A DNA stretch of 49,979 nt from positions 1-49,979 of the IMG/VR virus record IMGVR_UViG_3300002835_000288. One strand, written 5' to 3'. Source of the stretch: a virus. Within the stretch, counting starts at the first letter, position 1. Each line of letters starts with the position of its first letter. A program made the translations under genes and the position numbers. Below the pieces are notes generated by a model. The model did no database searches. It saw nothing but the letters and a program-made list of their open reading frames with translations, and was not told where the DNA came from. Below are positions 26,201 through 34,205 of this stretch, one piece after another.

Positions 26201-28248
26201 CAACCGTTCCAAAATCTTCTCCTGTAAAAATTGGCTCAGACAGTTGGAAATTTGTTTATGCTGGCGGTTACGCTGCGTATGCAATTCGCTCTGATGGTGC
26301 ACTATTTGCTTGGGGAAGAAATGATCGAAATGGTTGCCTTGGTGATGGTACGACAGTAAATAAATCTTCACCAGTACAAATTGGTAATTCAAGTTGGAAG
26401 TTCGTTCGCGCAAGTGCAGAAAGTATTGCAGATTCTCCGATGACTGCAGCAGGAATTACTCAAGATGGTAGACTCTTTGTTTGGGGTTTCATAACTGGCG
26501 GCACATCAGTACAATCTATTACAGATCGTGTTGCTCATGAATACTACAAAACTGATCAATCTTCACCTGTTCAAATCGGCACTCGCACAGATTGGGAAAA
26601 GGTTGCATTCTGGGGTGCAGCAGCAGGCATCAATCAACGAGGAATGATGGGAATCGCCAGCGGCGAATTATATTCTTGGGGAGGTTTTAACTTTAATCTA
26701 GTTGGTGATGGTTTGGCAACATCAAGATCTTCGCCTGTTATAGTTATGGGTGGTAATGGTGATAAAATTTCACATCTTTCATTGGGTGGCTTTAATTCTG
26801 CTGGAGTCACAGCAAATGGGCTTCTTTATACCTGGGGTTTGGGCTTAAATGGCACTTTAGGTATGGAAGATTCAATCAGCCGTTCATCACCAACTCAAAT
26901 TGCAACAGCGTTTTATATAATTTCACCAACACTAATCACTTCTGGCAGAACAGACGCTATTGGTTTAAGTTGGAATTTAGTTCGTGCAGGCGCTACACAT
27001 GCTGTTGCACTTGACAGTAGCAACACCATTTGGGCATGGGGATTGAATTCTTCGGGACAATTGGGTCAAGGTGCAACTGCAAGCAGACAAAAACCGCTTA
27101 ACTTGATTGCAGACTTTTCAGTTGGTGCGTATCCAACTAGTTGGAACATTGTAAAGGCTACTGCTGATGGTACAGTCGCAGTAACTTCTGCAAATATCAT
27201 ATATGCTTGGGGTGCTTCGACGAATTTAGGTGATGGTACTGCAGTGAGTAAATCTTCACCAATTCTTCTTGGTGGTGCAATAATTCGTTGCTCGCCAATT
27301 AAAGTTGGTACAAGTTCTTGGTCACAAGTAGCAGTTTCAAATAACTTTACAATGGCAATTCGCTCTGATGGTGCCTTGTTTGGTTGGGGATTCGGAACAA
27401 GTGGATATCCACATATAGGCGATCAATCTGTTGCTTCAAAATCTTCTCCTGTATTAGTTGCAGGAACACCAGGAACATTAAGTTGGATTGCTGTGAGTGC
27501 TGGTCATACACATTCATTAGCCATTACAAATACTGGCGGTATGTATGCTTGGGGTAATAATCGTTTCGGCATGTGTGGTGTTGGTACAGTTACTGCAGGT
27601 TCTACAAATATATTATTCTCACCAGCACAAATCGGTTCAAGTAGTTGGACTGCTGTTGCTGCAGGAGCATCAACTTCTCTTGCAATTGATACACTAGGTC
27701 GTATGTTCTCCTTTGGATTGAACAGCGCTGGTGCTCTCGGTATTGGGTTGGTGACAGATCGTTCAAGCCCTGTTTTAGTTGGCGCGAATGGATTTACGGC
27801 AGTGTCAATCAGTGGTTCAACGGCATCAGCAATTTCAAATAATAAAGACTTATTTACTTGGGGATTAAACACTGTTGGTCAACTTGGCGATGCTGGATGG
27901 TCTGCTCCAAACGTCAGTAGATCATCACCTATATTTTTGGATTATACCGTAAAATCAAATACATTTAGTTATTGGTCAAGAACACCAAAAGTTCTAGATG
28001 CAAATACGCAATGGCGTACTGTAGAAGCAGGTAATGGATATTTTGCAGCAACACCAAATTCAAACAACGTTTTGCATATGTGGGGATTAAATACTCTCAC
28101 ACCACAAGTTGGAGCAGCCGTTCTTGTGGCAAGTAGACTAGGTAGGAATGAGGCATTCCTACAACTTCCTAGACCAGTAACAGGCGAGATAGTTGTTGCG
28201 AATGTTTCGCTATCCAATCAACACTCTGCAATATTGCAATCGAGATAA
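23257..28248 (+). CDS. Giant RCC1-repeat protein B (1,663 aa)
   Basis: Lies in the same frame as protein A, separated by one TAA and five codons. It opens with SKSSPVSI, the second half of an RCC1 repeat, and then continues with full repeats to its end (for example LYAWGSGVSGILGDGTTV followed by SKSSPVKIGAQSW). Most blades keep the GDGTT loop and the SSPV strand. Some interior segments are diverged, such as the stretch around 25560-25830 with long inserts between blades. A propeller-rich tail fibre or surface-binding protein is the likely role. The ATG at 23257 has no clear Shine-Dalgarno; a later start would lose only part of the first blade. No cysteine-rich, membrane or enzymatic segment is evident. 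Confidence 0.8.
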   Translation: MSKSSPVSITTSNRTAVALLDVPANSGTSSWTAISAGVDGALAINASGTLFAWGGANATGDLILTSWSKVSQGLSHAMALAPNGALYVWGLNSTGQLGDGTTLNKSSPTLLSSESWSQISAGWSHSGAIHSNGALYMWGLNSSGQLGNDDATATPVNRSSPIQIGNRSWSFLSVGNNHTAAVTTNGEIFVWGNNWAGQIGDGSVIGFRNSGGWDSFTLGGNRSGIIAEKDSTSGANLFAWGTSVIGDGTTTARISPTAVSTSISNWNYVADGVSGSHYAAISSNGALYTWGINANGQLGDGTTVNKSSPVKIGSESWTRVAVAGSHTIGVLANGALYVWGVNAGGQLGDGTTVPKSSPVKIGAESWTEVAGGSLNSYAIRNNGTLYSWGSGTNGMLGNQDDLLVNRSSPVQVAGSWTKITCSDSHVFAVNSTGSLFGWGNNSIGQVGIQSGESFALKKTTSWSKVSVGKVGIAASGGTMLATNSTGILFGWGINNNGVIGDGTTINKSSPVQIGSESWQFIACGGFAPSAAIHSNGALFMWGPNSLGQLGDGTTVGKSSPVKIGSESWSLVSINGSHCVGILANGALYAWGSGVSGILGDGTTVSKSSPVKIGAQSWLTVEAGLNHSVGVLSNGALYVWGLGTSGQIGDGTSVSKSSPVKIGASSWTSVAAGVDFSVGTTSANVAFAWGLGTGGQLGFSATAANRSSPVAVAGALTTFVRPNKVFAGMSHCAALDSTNGTVYIWGQGSSGQLGQATGRGTVQSAAQRNTPVTASNFGAPVIDCFSAGARDFTSQAPAIGFVRADGSYWIWGNNGASGLFGDGLTTLTTRTGPEYTTTTLGSYDWVAGSMREQGGAAFGIRRINNGELFSWGRGTSGVLGIGATTNRSSPVSVGNAGGIGYSSVAAGALTAAAIDKNGGLWTWGRGTNGELGNGAATNTSTPGKVGSESWAMVSIASYTLGIHANGALFAWGDNDFGKLGDGTTVPKSSPVKIGSDSWKFVYAGGYAAYAIRSDGALFAWGRNDRNGCLGDGTTVNKSSPVQIGNSSWKFVRASAESIADSPMTAAGITQDGRLFVWGFITGGTSVQSITDRVAHEYYKTDQSSPVQIGTRTDWEKVAFWGAAAGINQRGMMGIASGELYSWGGFNFNLVGDGLATSRSSPVIVMGGNGDKISHLSLGGFNSAGVTANGLLYTWGLGLNGTLGMEDSISRSSPTQIATAFYIISPTLITSGRTDAIGLSWNLVRAGATHAVALDSSNTIWAWGLNSSGQLGQGATASRQKPLNLIADFSVGAYPTSWNIVKATADGTVAVTSANIIYAWGASTNLGDGTAVSKSSPILLGGAIIRCSPIKVGTSSWSQVAVSNNFTMAIRSDGALFGWGFGTSGYPHIGDQSVASKSSPVLVAGTPGTLSWIAVSAGHTHSLAITNTGGMYAWGNNRFGMCGVGTVTAGSTNILFSPAQIGSSSWTAVAAGASTSLAIDTLGRMFSFGLNSAGALGIGLVTDRSSPVLVGANGFTAVSISGSTASAISNNKDLFTWGLNTVGQLGDAGWSAPNVSRSSPIFLDYTVKSNTFSYWSRTPKVLDANTQWRTVEAGNGYFAATPNSNNVLHMWGLNTLTPQVGAAVLVASRLGRNEAFLQLPRPVTGEIVVANVSLSNQHSAILQSR

Positions 28249-28251
28249 ATA
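28244..28251 (+). promoter_or_regulatory. Putative T4-type late promoter (GATAAATA)
   Basis: It overlaps the stop codon of the second RCC1 gene and precedes a 67-base AT-rich gap. The next gene starts at 28316 with a strong ribosome site (TTTTGGAGAT). It would drive the glycosyltransferase and methyltransferase block. Confidence 0.55.
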
Positions 28252-28315
28252 TTAAAAATTATTAGGTGTTTTGAATTTTATAAGTTATAATTAATTGTTA
28301 TTTTGGAGATAAACT

Positions 28316-30091
28316 ATGCATGAAATTGACATGGAGTTGAAACTTCAACTCGAAGGTAAGCATAAAGAAGCACGCGCTTTATCTGATAAGTTAGAAGCAA
28401 TTGGTCCAGATAAAATTCTCGACCCAAACGGAAAAAACACACAAGATATTTGGTTTCGTCACTGCTTCAATCGTGGATGGTTCATCTTACAAGATGGAAA
28501 TTATCTAGAAGGCTGTAAACTTCTTGAGCATGGTCGTTTCTTAAATGTTTATGGATCGCCTCCATTAAAAACAGCTGCTCCAATTTTCAATCCAGAAAAA
28601 GACGACATTAGAGGTAAGTCTGTCATCATCTCTCTTGAGGGTGGATATGGTGATGAGATTATTCATGCACGTTTTGCCAATTCATTTAAGAAAATGGGAG
28701 CGGATAAAGTTTACCTTGCCGCTGCACCTGAACTCGTTTCAATGTTCAGTAGAATGGACTCTGTAGATAAAGTGATTCTGCGCAATCAAGCACACACAGT
28801 TCAACATGATTACTGGGTTCCAGGATTTAGTGCAGGTTGGTTATCTGGCAATACGTTTGAAAATTTTGAAAATGATCCTTTCTTGAAAGCAATACCAGAA
28901 TCTGTAACAGTTTGGAAAAATATTATCAACTCTGATAAAATTAAAGTTGGTATTCGTTGGGCGGGAAATCCAAAATTTGAACATCAACAATTTAGACGTT
29001 TTCCACCTAAGTTTATAACAAATTTAGCGAAGTATTCAGAACTACAAATTTATAGTTTGCAAAGAGATCATAATCTGGTAAATCTCCCAGAAAATGTTGT
29101 TGATTTGCAACATCTTCTCATTTCTTGGGAAGATACAATGGCAGCAATTGAAAATCTAGATATTGTGATTACTTCTTGCACAAGTATTGCGCACCTTGCT
29201 GCTTCTATGGGTAAAGAAACTTGGGTTATTGTTCCAATTCTTCCATATCATACTTGGACAGTTGGTGCGCCAGAAAGTACAACAAGTCCATATTACAAGT
29301 GCGTTAGAATTTTCAGACAAACCGATCATAAAACTTGGAATTCTACATTTCAAGATTTATACAGTGCATTGGAAAAAAAGTTCAATTTGCAAAAAGTTGA
29401 ACACACTAATGAAGATCGCGTAACTAAGAGATTGAATCTTGGCTGCGGAACATTTAAATTTGAAGGATTCCTTAACGTTGACAAATCAAAAATCGTCAAT
29501 CCAGACGAAGTTGTAGATTTGGATATTACTCCATGGAAGTGGGAAGATGACGAATTTGATCATATAGTCGCTAAAGATATTTTAGAACATCTCGGCGAAA
29601 AACCTCAAGACTTAATCAAATACATTAAAGAAATGTATAGAGTCACAACAAACGGTGGTATTTGGGAAGTTGTCGTTCCTCACTGGCGTTGTGATATTGC
29701 ACTCGATGATTTGACGCATAAACGTTTAATCACAAAAACGATGTTCAATCTTTTCAATAAGAAAGCTCTTTATGAAGGAGTTGCTGCTGGAAGAAGTGAA
29801 TCTTTGATTGCATTTGAGGAAGATATTGACATTGAAATCTGCGACGTTCAATTTGAATATACAGAACCATATAAGAAAAGAATAATGGCAGGCACAATAA
29901 GCGAAGAAGAACTTAATTATAGTTTAAATCATTTAAACAACGTTGCATATTCAATGCGTTTATTAATTCAAGTTCACAAGCCTGGCAGATATGACACTAA
30001 AGAAATTGAGGATTTGATTGATAATATTCAAAAAGCAAATCCTACAAAACTTAATATTGATTCGCCGATGGCAATACCATTTTCGAAATAA
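28316..30091 (+). CDS. GT9-like glycosyltransferase fused to SAM methyltransferase (591 aa)
   Basis: Two domains are visible. Residues ~100-360 resemble the GT-B glycosyltransferases related to family GT9 and TPR-linked transferases: IRWAGNPKFEHQQFRRFPP, then a donor-site stretch near residue 286 (SCTSIAHLAASMGKETW). Classical GT9 enzymes are heptosyltransferases that use ADP-heptose. From residue ~372 a class I methyltransferase begins with LNLGCGTFKFEGFLNVD (AdoMet loop), followed by DHIVAKDILEHL and a YRVTTNGGIWEVVVP strand. The N-terminal ~70 residues are helical and TPR-like. It sits beside HldE/HldD genes on the opposite strand, so ADP-heptose is a plausible donor. The acceptor, either a fibre protein or host surface sugar, is unknown. 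Confidence 0.75.
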   Translation: MHEIDMELKLQLEGKHKEARALSDKLEAIGPDKILDPNGKNTQDIWFRHCFNRGWFILQDGNYLEGCKLLEHGRFLNVYGSPPLKTAAPIFNPEKDDIRGKSVIISLEGGYGDEIIHARFANSFKKMGADKVYLAAAPELVSMFSRMDSVDKVILRNQAHTVQHDYWVPGFSAGWLSGNTFENFENDPFLKAIPESVTVWKNIINSDKIKVGIRWAGNPKFEHQQFRRFPPKFITNLAKYSELQIYSLQRDHNLVNLPENVVDLQHLLISWEDTMAAIENLDIVITSCTSIAHLAASMGKETWVIVPILPYHTWTVGAPESTTSPYYKCVRIFRQTDHKTWNSTFQDLYSALEKKFNLQKVEHTNEDRVTKRLNLGCGTFKFEGFLNVDKSKIVNPDEVVDLDITPWKWEDDEFDHIVAKDILEHLGEKPQDLIKYIKEMYRVTTNGGIWEVVVPHWRCDIALDDLTHKRLITKTMFNLFNKKALYEGVAAGRSESLIAFEEDIDIEICDVQFEYTEPYKKRIMAGTISEEELNYSLNHLNNVAYSMRLLIQVHKPGRYDTKEIEDLIDNIQKANPTKLNIDSPMAIPFSK

Positions 30092-30094
30092 TTT

Positions 30095-30742
30095 ATGTCT
30101 TACTTGAAAGAAGCGTTTTATCCTGCTAATTTGGAGCATGCGAAACATATCGCTTTAACAAGCGATCCAAGCAAACCAAATAAATTTCAAGAGGAAACGC
30201 AATCAATTATTAATATGTTTCGTCCTTCTGCTTACATATCAAGCAAAAGCAAAGTCTTAGATTTTGGTTGTGGTATGGGTAGAATGTCAAAGGCTTTAAT
30301 TGATGAATATCAATGCGAAGTGATTGGTGTTGATACTAGTCCTGGTATGAGAAAATATGCTCAAGAATATGTCGGCAATACTGAAAAATTTAAATGTTTA
30401 GAATCATACGACATACCTGAAAGTATTAATATCGCGTTTTGTTTTTTTGTATTGCAACATGTAGAATTTCCTCAGAAAGAAATTGACAATCTCACTAAAG
30501 TAATTGTACCAAATGGTTATTTGGCTCTATTGAACGAGCCACATAGATTCGTACCTTCTGGAGTTGATAAAAATAATTATGTTATTTGGGAGGATGATAA
30601 CTTCAATATTGAATCTGCTTTGTTTGAAAATTTCAGAATAGTTGAAAGCAGACCATATATGAATCATCCTGTAGTTCGTTTACAACTATTCCAAAAGAAA
30701 AATGCGCCAAGAAATTTTAGTTATTCTACAAACACACTCTAG
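30095..30742 (+). CDS. Class I SAM-dependent methyltransferase (215 aa)
   Basis: The AdoMet-binding loop is VLDFGCGMGRMSKALI (from residue ~54), followed by the acidic strand EVIGVDTSPGMRKYA and IAFCFFVLQHVEFP as motif IV. This is a small stand-alone methyltransferase of the ubiquinone/menaquinone-type superfamily fold, with no DNA-recognition domain. It begins four bases after the preceding gene and overlaps the next by about 40 bases, so it belongs to one transcriptional block of sugar-related enzymes. Methylation of a sugar or sugar-modified product is the likeliest job; the substrate is unknown. Confidence 0.75.
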   Translation: MSYLKEAFYPANLEHAKHIALTSDPSKPNKFQEETQSIINMFRPSAYISSKSKVLDFGCGMGRMSKALIDEYQCEVIGVDTSPGMRKYAQEYVGNTEKFKCLESYDIPESINIAFCFFVLQHVEFPQKEIDNLTKVIVPNGYLALLNEPHRFVPSGVDKNNYVIWEDDNFNIESALFENFRIVESRPYMNHPVVRLQLFQKKNAPRNFSYSTNTL

Positions 30743-32063
30743 GAATAATGCACCTGATTTGGTGCACAAAAAACGTTATTGTGGTGCTTCTAAAATAGAA
30801 GTATCTAAACGTTGCACCTCATCTCTTTTCAACACTATTGAAAAGTGTAAGCAGGTATTACCAGATTTACAATATCGTTTGGTTATTGTTGATGATGATT
30901 CAGATGAAATTTTTATAAATTTCATCAAAAGGAAAATAAAGCAAGCCTCTTTCCCATGCGAACTGATTCACACAGAAAAAAGAGGTTTACATCCAAGCAT
31001 AATGAGGTGTTATGAACTAGGTAAAGAACAAGGTAAAGATTTAGTTTATTTCGCTCAAGACGATTATTTGTATTATGAAACTGCGCTCGAAGAAATGATT
31101 GATGCTCATGCGCAGTTTAAAAAACTAACTGGGATGAAGATTTGCATTTTCCCATATGATGATCCAATTAGATACACTCTATACAATTATATGTACCGAG
31201 TATTCTTAGGTAAGAAAAGACATTGGCGTAATGCATATCATACCGCATCATGTTTTATGATGGAGCATAGCACCCTTGTAGATAATTGGGAATTGTTTGT
31301 TGCAATGGGCGAAGGAACTAGAGGACCTCAATGCGAAGATCGCTCAATTAATCGACTATTTTTGAATTATGATGAATTACCTAAAAGAAAATTAGAGCAT
31401 TTATTGTATACTCCAATTCCTAGTTTAGCCTTGCATATGGGATTTGAATCGGAAAAAGATCCATACATTGAATGGGAAAAATTATGGAATCAGTTTCAAG
31501 AATTTGATTTTGTGGAGTTACCGAAAGATAAAAAGATTGTTTTGAATTTAGGTTCAGGTAAACAAAGAATATCACAAGCGCTTTATAATGACTTTATTGG
31601 AGATTATCATGAGATTCGAATTGATTTGGATGAAAAAGCGAATCCAGATATTCTACACGATATAACTAAATTGCCTATGATTCCTGACGACTCTGTTGAC
31701 GCTGTTTACAGTTCACACTCTCTGGAACATATTGGTTTTTATGATGTTGCGGATTGTTTGAAAGAATGGTACAGAGTATTAAAAAGGGGCGGCGAGTTAA
31801 GAATTCTCGTTCCCGATATTTCTACTCCAGCAAAACATATAGCTGAGGGTGATGTGTTTCATGTGATGTACGAATCAGAAGTTGGTCCTATTCATGCTCT
31901 AGATGTGTTTTATGGACATAAAAGTCTTTCAAAATTGAATCCATGTATGCAACATAAAACGGGATTCACAGTTAAATCTTTTAAGGCTTTATTAGATTTT
32001 TTAGGATTTGAAAATATGATTCAATCAGATGGTTTTAATATAATTGTGAGAATAAGAAAATAA
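30702..32063 (+). CDS. GT2-like glycosyltransferase fused to SAM methyltransferase (453 aa)
   Basis: The start at 30702 overlaps the previous gene by 41 bases but gives a natural GT opening (EILVILQTHSRNNAPDL). The N-terminal domain has the GT-A pattern LVIVDDDSDE (~residue 60) and YFAQDDYLYY (~residue 115), where the DD pair would bind metal and nucleotide sugar. From residue ~279 a second methyltransferase domain reads IVLNLGSGKQRIS, then YSSHSLEHIGFYDVADCL and YRVLKRGGELRILVPDIS. The same GT-then-methyltransferase order occurs in the protein at 28316, suggesting sugar addition followed by methyl capping. Donor and acceptor are not readable. Confidence 0.72.
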   Translation: MRQEILVILQTHSRNNAPDLVHKKRYCGASKIEVSKRCTSSLFNTIEKCKQVLPDLQYRLVIVDDDSDEIFINFIKRKIKQASFPCELIHTEKRGLHPSIMRCYELGKEQGKDLVYFAQDDYLYYETALEEMIDAHAQFKKLTGMKICIFPYDDPIRYTLYNYMYRVFLGKKRHWRNAYHTASCFMMEHSTLVDNWELFVAMGEGTRGPQCEDRSINRLFLNYDELPKRKLEHLLYTPIPSLALHMGFESEKDPYIEWEKLWNQFQEFDFVELPKDKKIVLNLGSGKQRISQALYNDFIGDYHEIRIDLDEKANPDILHDITKLPMIPDDSVDAVYSSHSLEHIGFYDVADCLKEWYRVLKRGGELRILVPDISTPAKHIAEGDVFHVMYESEVGPIHALDVFYGHKSLSKLNPCMQHKTGFTVKSFKALLDFLGFENMIQSDGFNIIVRIRK

Positions 32064-32767
32064 TGGAAAGTTTATACTACAAATATGACTTAGACGTTGA
32101 ACATGCATACATTATGCGCATCAAAGGAAATGAGCAATCCGAGCGTTATGCTGAACGATGCGCACAATCCTGCGAAAAAGTGGGACAAAAGTACATCATT
32201 TGGGATGCGTTTGATGGAACTATTAATGGTAAAGAAATTCAATTTCCAGATCATGCAAAGTATGAATCAATCTACAAAATTCTAAAACTTTCAAGTCATT
32301 ATATCACGAAGGCAGAAGTCGCCTGTACATTGACACATTTAAGTGTTTGGCTTGAATGCGCTAAAATTGGAAAGCCTGTGGTAATTCTAGAACATGACGC
32401 CATAATGCTGCAAAAGTTCGAACACATGCATTCTCTGAATGCAATTGTATATCTTGGCGGTGAAGAATGGGTTAAAAAGAATTGGCCAATCACATATGTA
32501 CCGCCAATGGGAAGCGATGGTATCAATTATCGTTTTATTTGCCGCGCACACGCATATGCAATTGACCCACCAATGGCTAAAAATCTTTTAGCCTATGTGC
32601 TTAAGAACGGAATTTATGGTGCGCCAGATTATATGATGCGTTTTGATCTATTCAATATCACACATCAAGGTTGTTATGCGTATGACGAATATTTTAATCG
32701 TAACGATACAACAATTAAGTATCGCAATCCATACGCGATACCACGAAACGAACATTTAGAGAGATAA
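32063..32767 (+). CDS. GT25-like glycosyltransferase (234 aa)
   Basis: The ATG overlaps the preceding TAA by one base. The core is AEVACTLTHLSVWLECA (from residue ~84) followed by KPVVILEHDAIML. This corresponds to the GT25 pattern G-C-x-L-S-H-x-x-x-W then EDD, with EHD replacing EDD. GT25 contains LPS glycosyltransferases and the animal collagen galactosyltransferases (COLGALT). A GDKxH-type C-terminal motif is not obvious. It converges with the minus-strand operon, and its last 12 bases overlap the end of hldD. It is the second GT25-like sequence in the window; the other is the N-terminal domain of the protein at 44229. Confidence 0.68.
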   Translation: MESLYYKYDLDVEHAYIMRIKGNEQSERYAERCAQSCEKVGQKYIIWDAFDGTINGKEIQFPDHAKYESIYKILKLSSHYITKAEVACTLTHLSVWLECAKIGKPVVILEHDAIMLQKFEHMHSLNAIVYLGGEEWVKKNWPITYVPPMGSDGINYRFICRAHAYAIDPPMAKNLLAYVLKNGIYGAPDYMMRFDLFNITHQGCYAYDEYFNRNDTTIKYRNPYAIPRNEHLER

Positions 32768-33550
32768 CCATTCCTCTAATGTTTTAAAGTTATGAGCGAA
32801 ATCTTGTTCCGCTCTCGTATTGAATTGATATTTGTTTTCTAAATGATTTGGAAAAGGAATATTGATGACTTCTCCACCATACTTTTTCTGAATCAAGAGC
32901 GCGACCTTTTCGAACGATATTGTTCTTGACGTACCAAGGTCGCGTATTCCTTTAAATCTTTCTTTGCCTGTCATCACAGCAATGACATCTTCAACACATA
33001 TAAAGTCACGCAAGCAAAGGTCAGAACGTTCAAAGATACGAATTAAACCGTCATTAATTGCTTGGTTTCTAAATTGAGTGACTGGGCTTGCTTGACCACC
33101 TTTATGATTCTCACCATCACCGTAGACATTATAGAGTCTATATCCTTCAAACGAATTGAAGCGATGTAGATTATCACTAACCCATTGCTCAACTACTGCT
33201 TTACTAAAAGCATATTGATTTAGTGGATTGATGCATCGCCCAGTCATTGAAGTAAATGTGTTTCCAAAAACGGAGGCAGAAGAAACCCATTTCACAGGCA
33301 CACCATGTTCAATACATTTTTCAAACAACTCAATGCTAAATCGAATATTGTACTGATATAATTTGTTTACGTTTCTTTCGCTGGCGTCTGAAATTCCACC
33401 GATGTGATATACGCATTCTACATCTTTCCAATTATCAAACCCATATAAAAGATTAAAGCAATCTTCCATACCATATGTTTTCACATTATCGCCAAGAAGC
33501 GGCAACAAACGCGAACCGATAAAACCTTTATGTCCCGTCAATATATTCAT
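32756..33550 (-). CDS. hldD: ADP-L-glycero-D-manno-heptose 6-epimerase-like protein (HldD/RfaD)
   Basis: An extended short-chain dehydrogenase of 264 residues. It has a Rossmann loop GHKGFIGS (6-13), the SSASVFG strand (90-96) and the catalytic YAFSK (Tyr113, Lys117). The region NVYGDGENHKGGQASP strongly resembles the E. coli RfaD segment YGPREGHKGSMAS, and the later IPFPNHLENKYQFNTRA also matches. HldD flips C6 of ADP-D-glycero-D-manno-heptose to the L form. This copy is shorter than bacterial HldD (about 310 residues), mostly from a shortened middle. It is last in a four-gene minus-strand operon, overlapping the HAD gene by four bases. Confidence 0.78.
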   Translation of the reverse strand: MNILTGHKGFIGSRLLPLLGDNVKTYGMEDCFNLLYGFDNWKDVECVYHIGGISDASERNVNKLYQYNIRFSIELFEKCIEHGVPVKWVSSASVFGNTFTSMTGRCINPLNQYAFSKAVVEQWVSDNLHRFNSFEGYRLYNVYGDGENHKGGQASPVTQFRNQAINDGLIRIFERSDLCLRDFICVEDVIAVMTGKERFKGIRDLGTSRTISFEKVALLIQKKYGGEVINIPFPNHLENKYQFNTRAEQDFAHNFKTLEEWLSL

Positions 33551-33849
33551 AAATCCTCCGCATTGATTGCTTTATCGTCAATCCATTTATCATATTTTGG
33601 TTTGCGCATTTTCACGGAATGAAACTTGCAACCCCATTGAATCAATTGTTGTTTCGTAAGTTTAGTAAAATTTCTGTTCGTAGCCATACCACGAGCAGTC
33701 CAGTAATGTATCTCATGCCCTTCATCATATAATGCATTTATTTTCGCTATGCGTTCATAAAGCGGAACGGCTTGTGTGTAATCTCGTTTTCCATCTTTTC
33801 CTAATGGACTTACGCAAATCGTATCGTCAATGTCAACAATGTAAATCAC
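33547..33849 (-). CDS. Minimal HAD-family phosphatase (100 aa)
   Basis: The nucleophile motif is IVDIDDTIC (Asp6, Asp8), followed by a threonine-bearing strand IHYWTARGMATNR and the lysine/acidic end KPKYDKWIDDKAIN. This is a cap-less HAD fold of the type found in capsule and LPS gene sets. By position it could provide the phosphatase step normally done by GmhB in ADP-heptose synthesis, but it lacks the zinc-binding cysteines I would expect of GmhB, so that role is only a guess. It overlaps both neighbours by four bases. Confidence 0.7.
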   Translation of the reverse strand: MIYIVDIDDTICVSPLGKDGKRDYTQAVPLYERIAKINALYDEGHEIHYWTARGMATNRNFTKLTKQQLIQWGCKFHSVKMRKPKYDKWIDDKAINAEDL

Positions 33850-34205
33850 TTTTGCGAATCTCCAGGCATAACACGATAATTATCTTCAACAGAATCTGGA
33901 GTTGAAACTTCTAATATAGTACCTTCGGTAATGCAATGAAGTTGATGCATTTGTAACGGTTCATTTGTCCAAACGTCTCCCTTACCGAAAACCTTTAAGT
34001 GCTTTGATGCGTCTTTAGGGTCTATCCAATGTATCTCGAATAAACCACTCAGCACATACCAAGTTTCGTGCTTTTCTTTATGAAAATGCATACTGAACTT
34101 GGCGCCAGTATTGAAGTTCATAAATTTGCCACAGTAAAGATCATTACTGACAAATATTTCTTCAGAACCCCAGCCTTTTTTCACCGTACCAATCAATCTC
34201 GTCAT
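33846..34205 (-). CDS. Cupin-domain sugar enzyme or sensor (119 aa)
   Basis: A single cupin barrel with the metal motif MHFHKEKHETWYVLSG (His40, His42, Glu47) and a second histidine set near MHQLHCI (residues 86-92). Similar small cupins occur in mannose-6-phosphate isomerase/GDP-mannose pyrophosphorylase C-termini and in nucleotide-sugar operons. The exact reaction cannot be read. Overlaps of four bases on each side place it in the same translationally coupled heptose operon, so an isomerisation or sugar-phosphate handling step is plausible. Confidence 0.65.
   Translation of the reverse strand: MTRLIGTVKKGWGSEEIFVSNDLYCGKFMNFNTGAKFSMHFHKEKHETWYVLSGLFEIHWIDPKDASKHLKVFGKGDVWTNEPLQMHQLHCITEGTILEVSTPDSVEDNYRVMPGDSQK

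Noticed and set aside
19213-28248. Many AATAAATC sequences that look like late promoters
   Set aside because: They encode the NKSS of RCC1 repeats, end in C where the motif needs A, and lie inside the genes.
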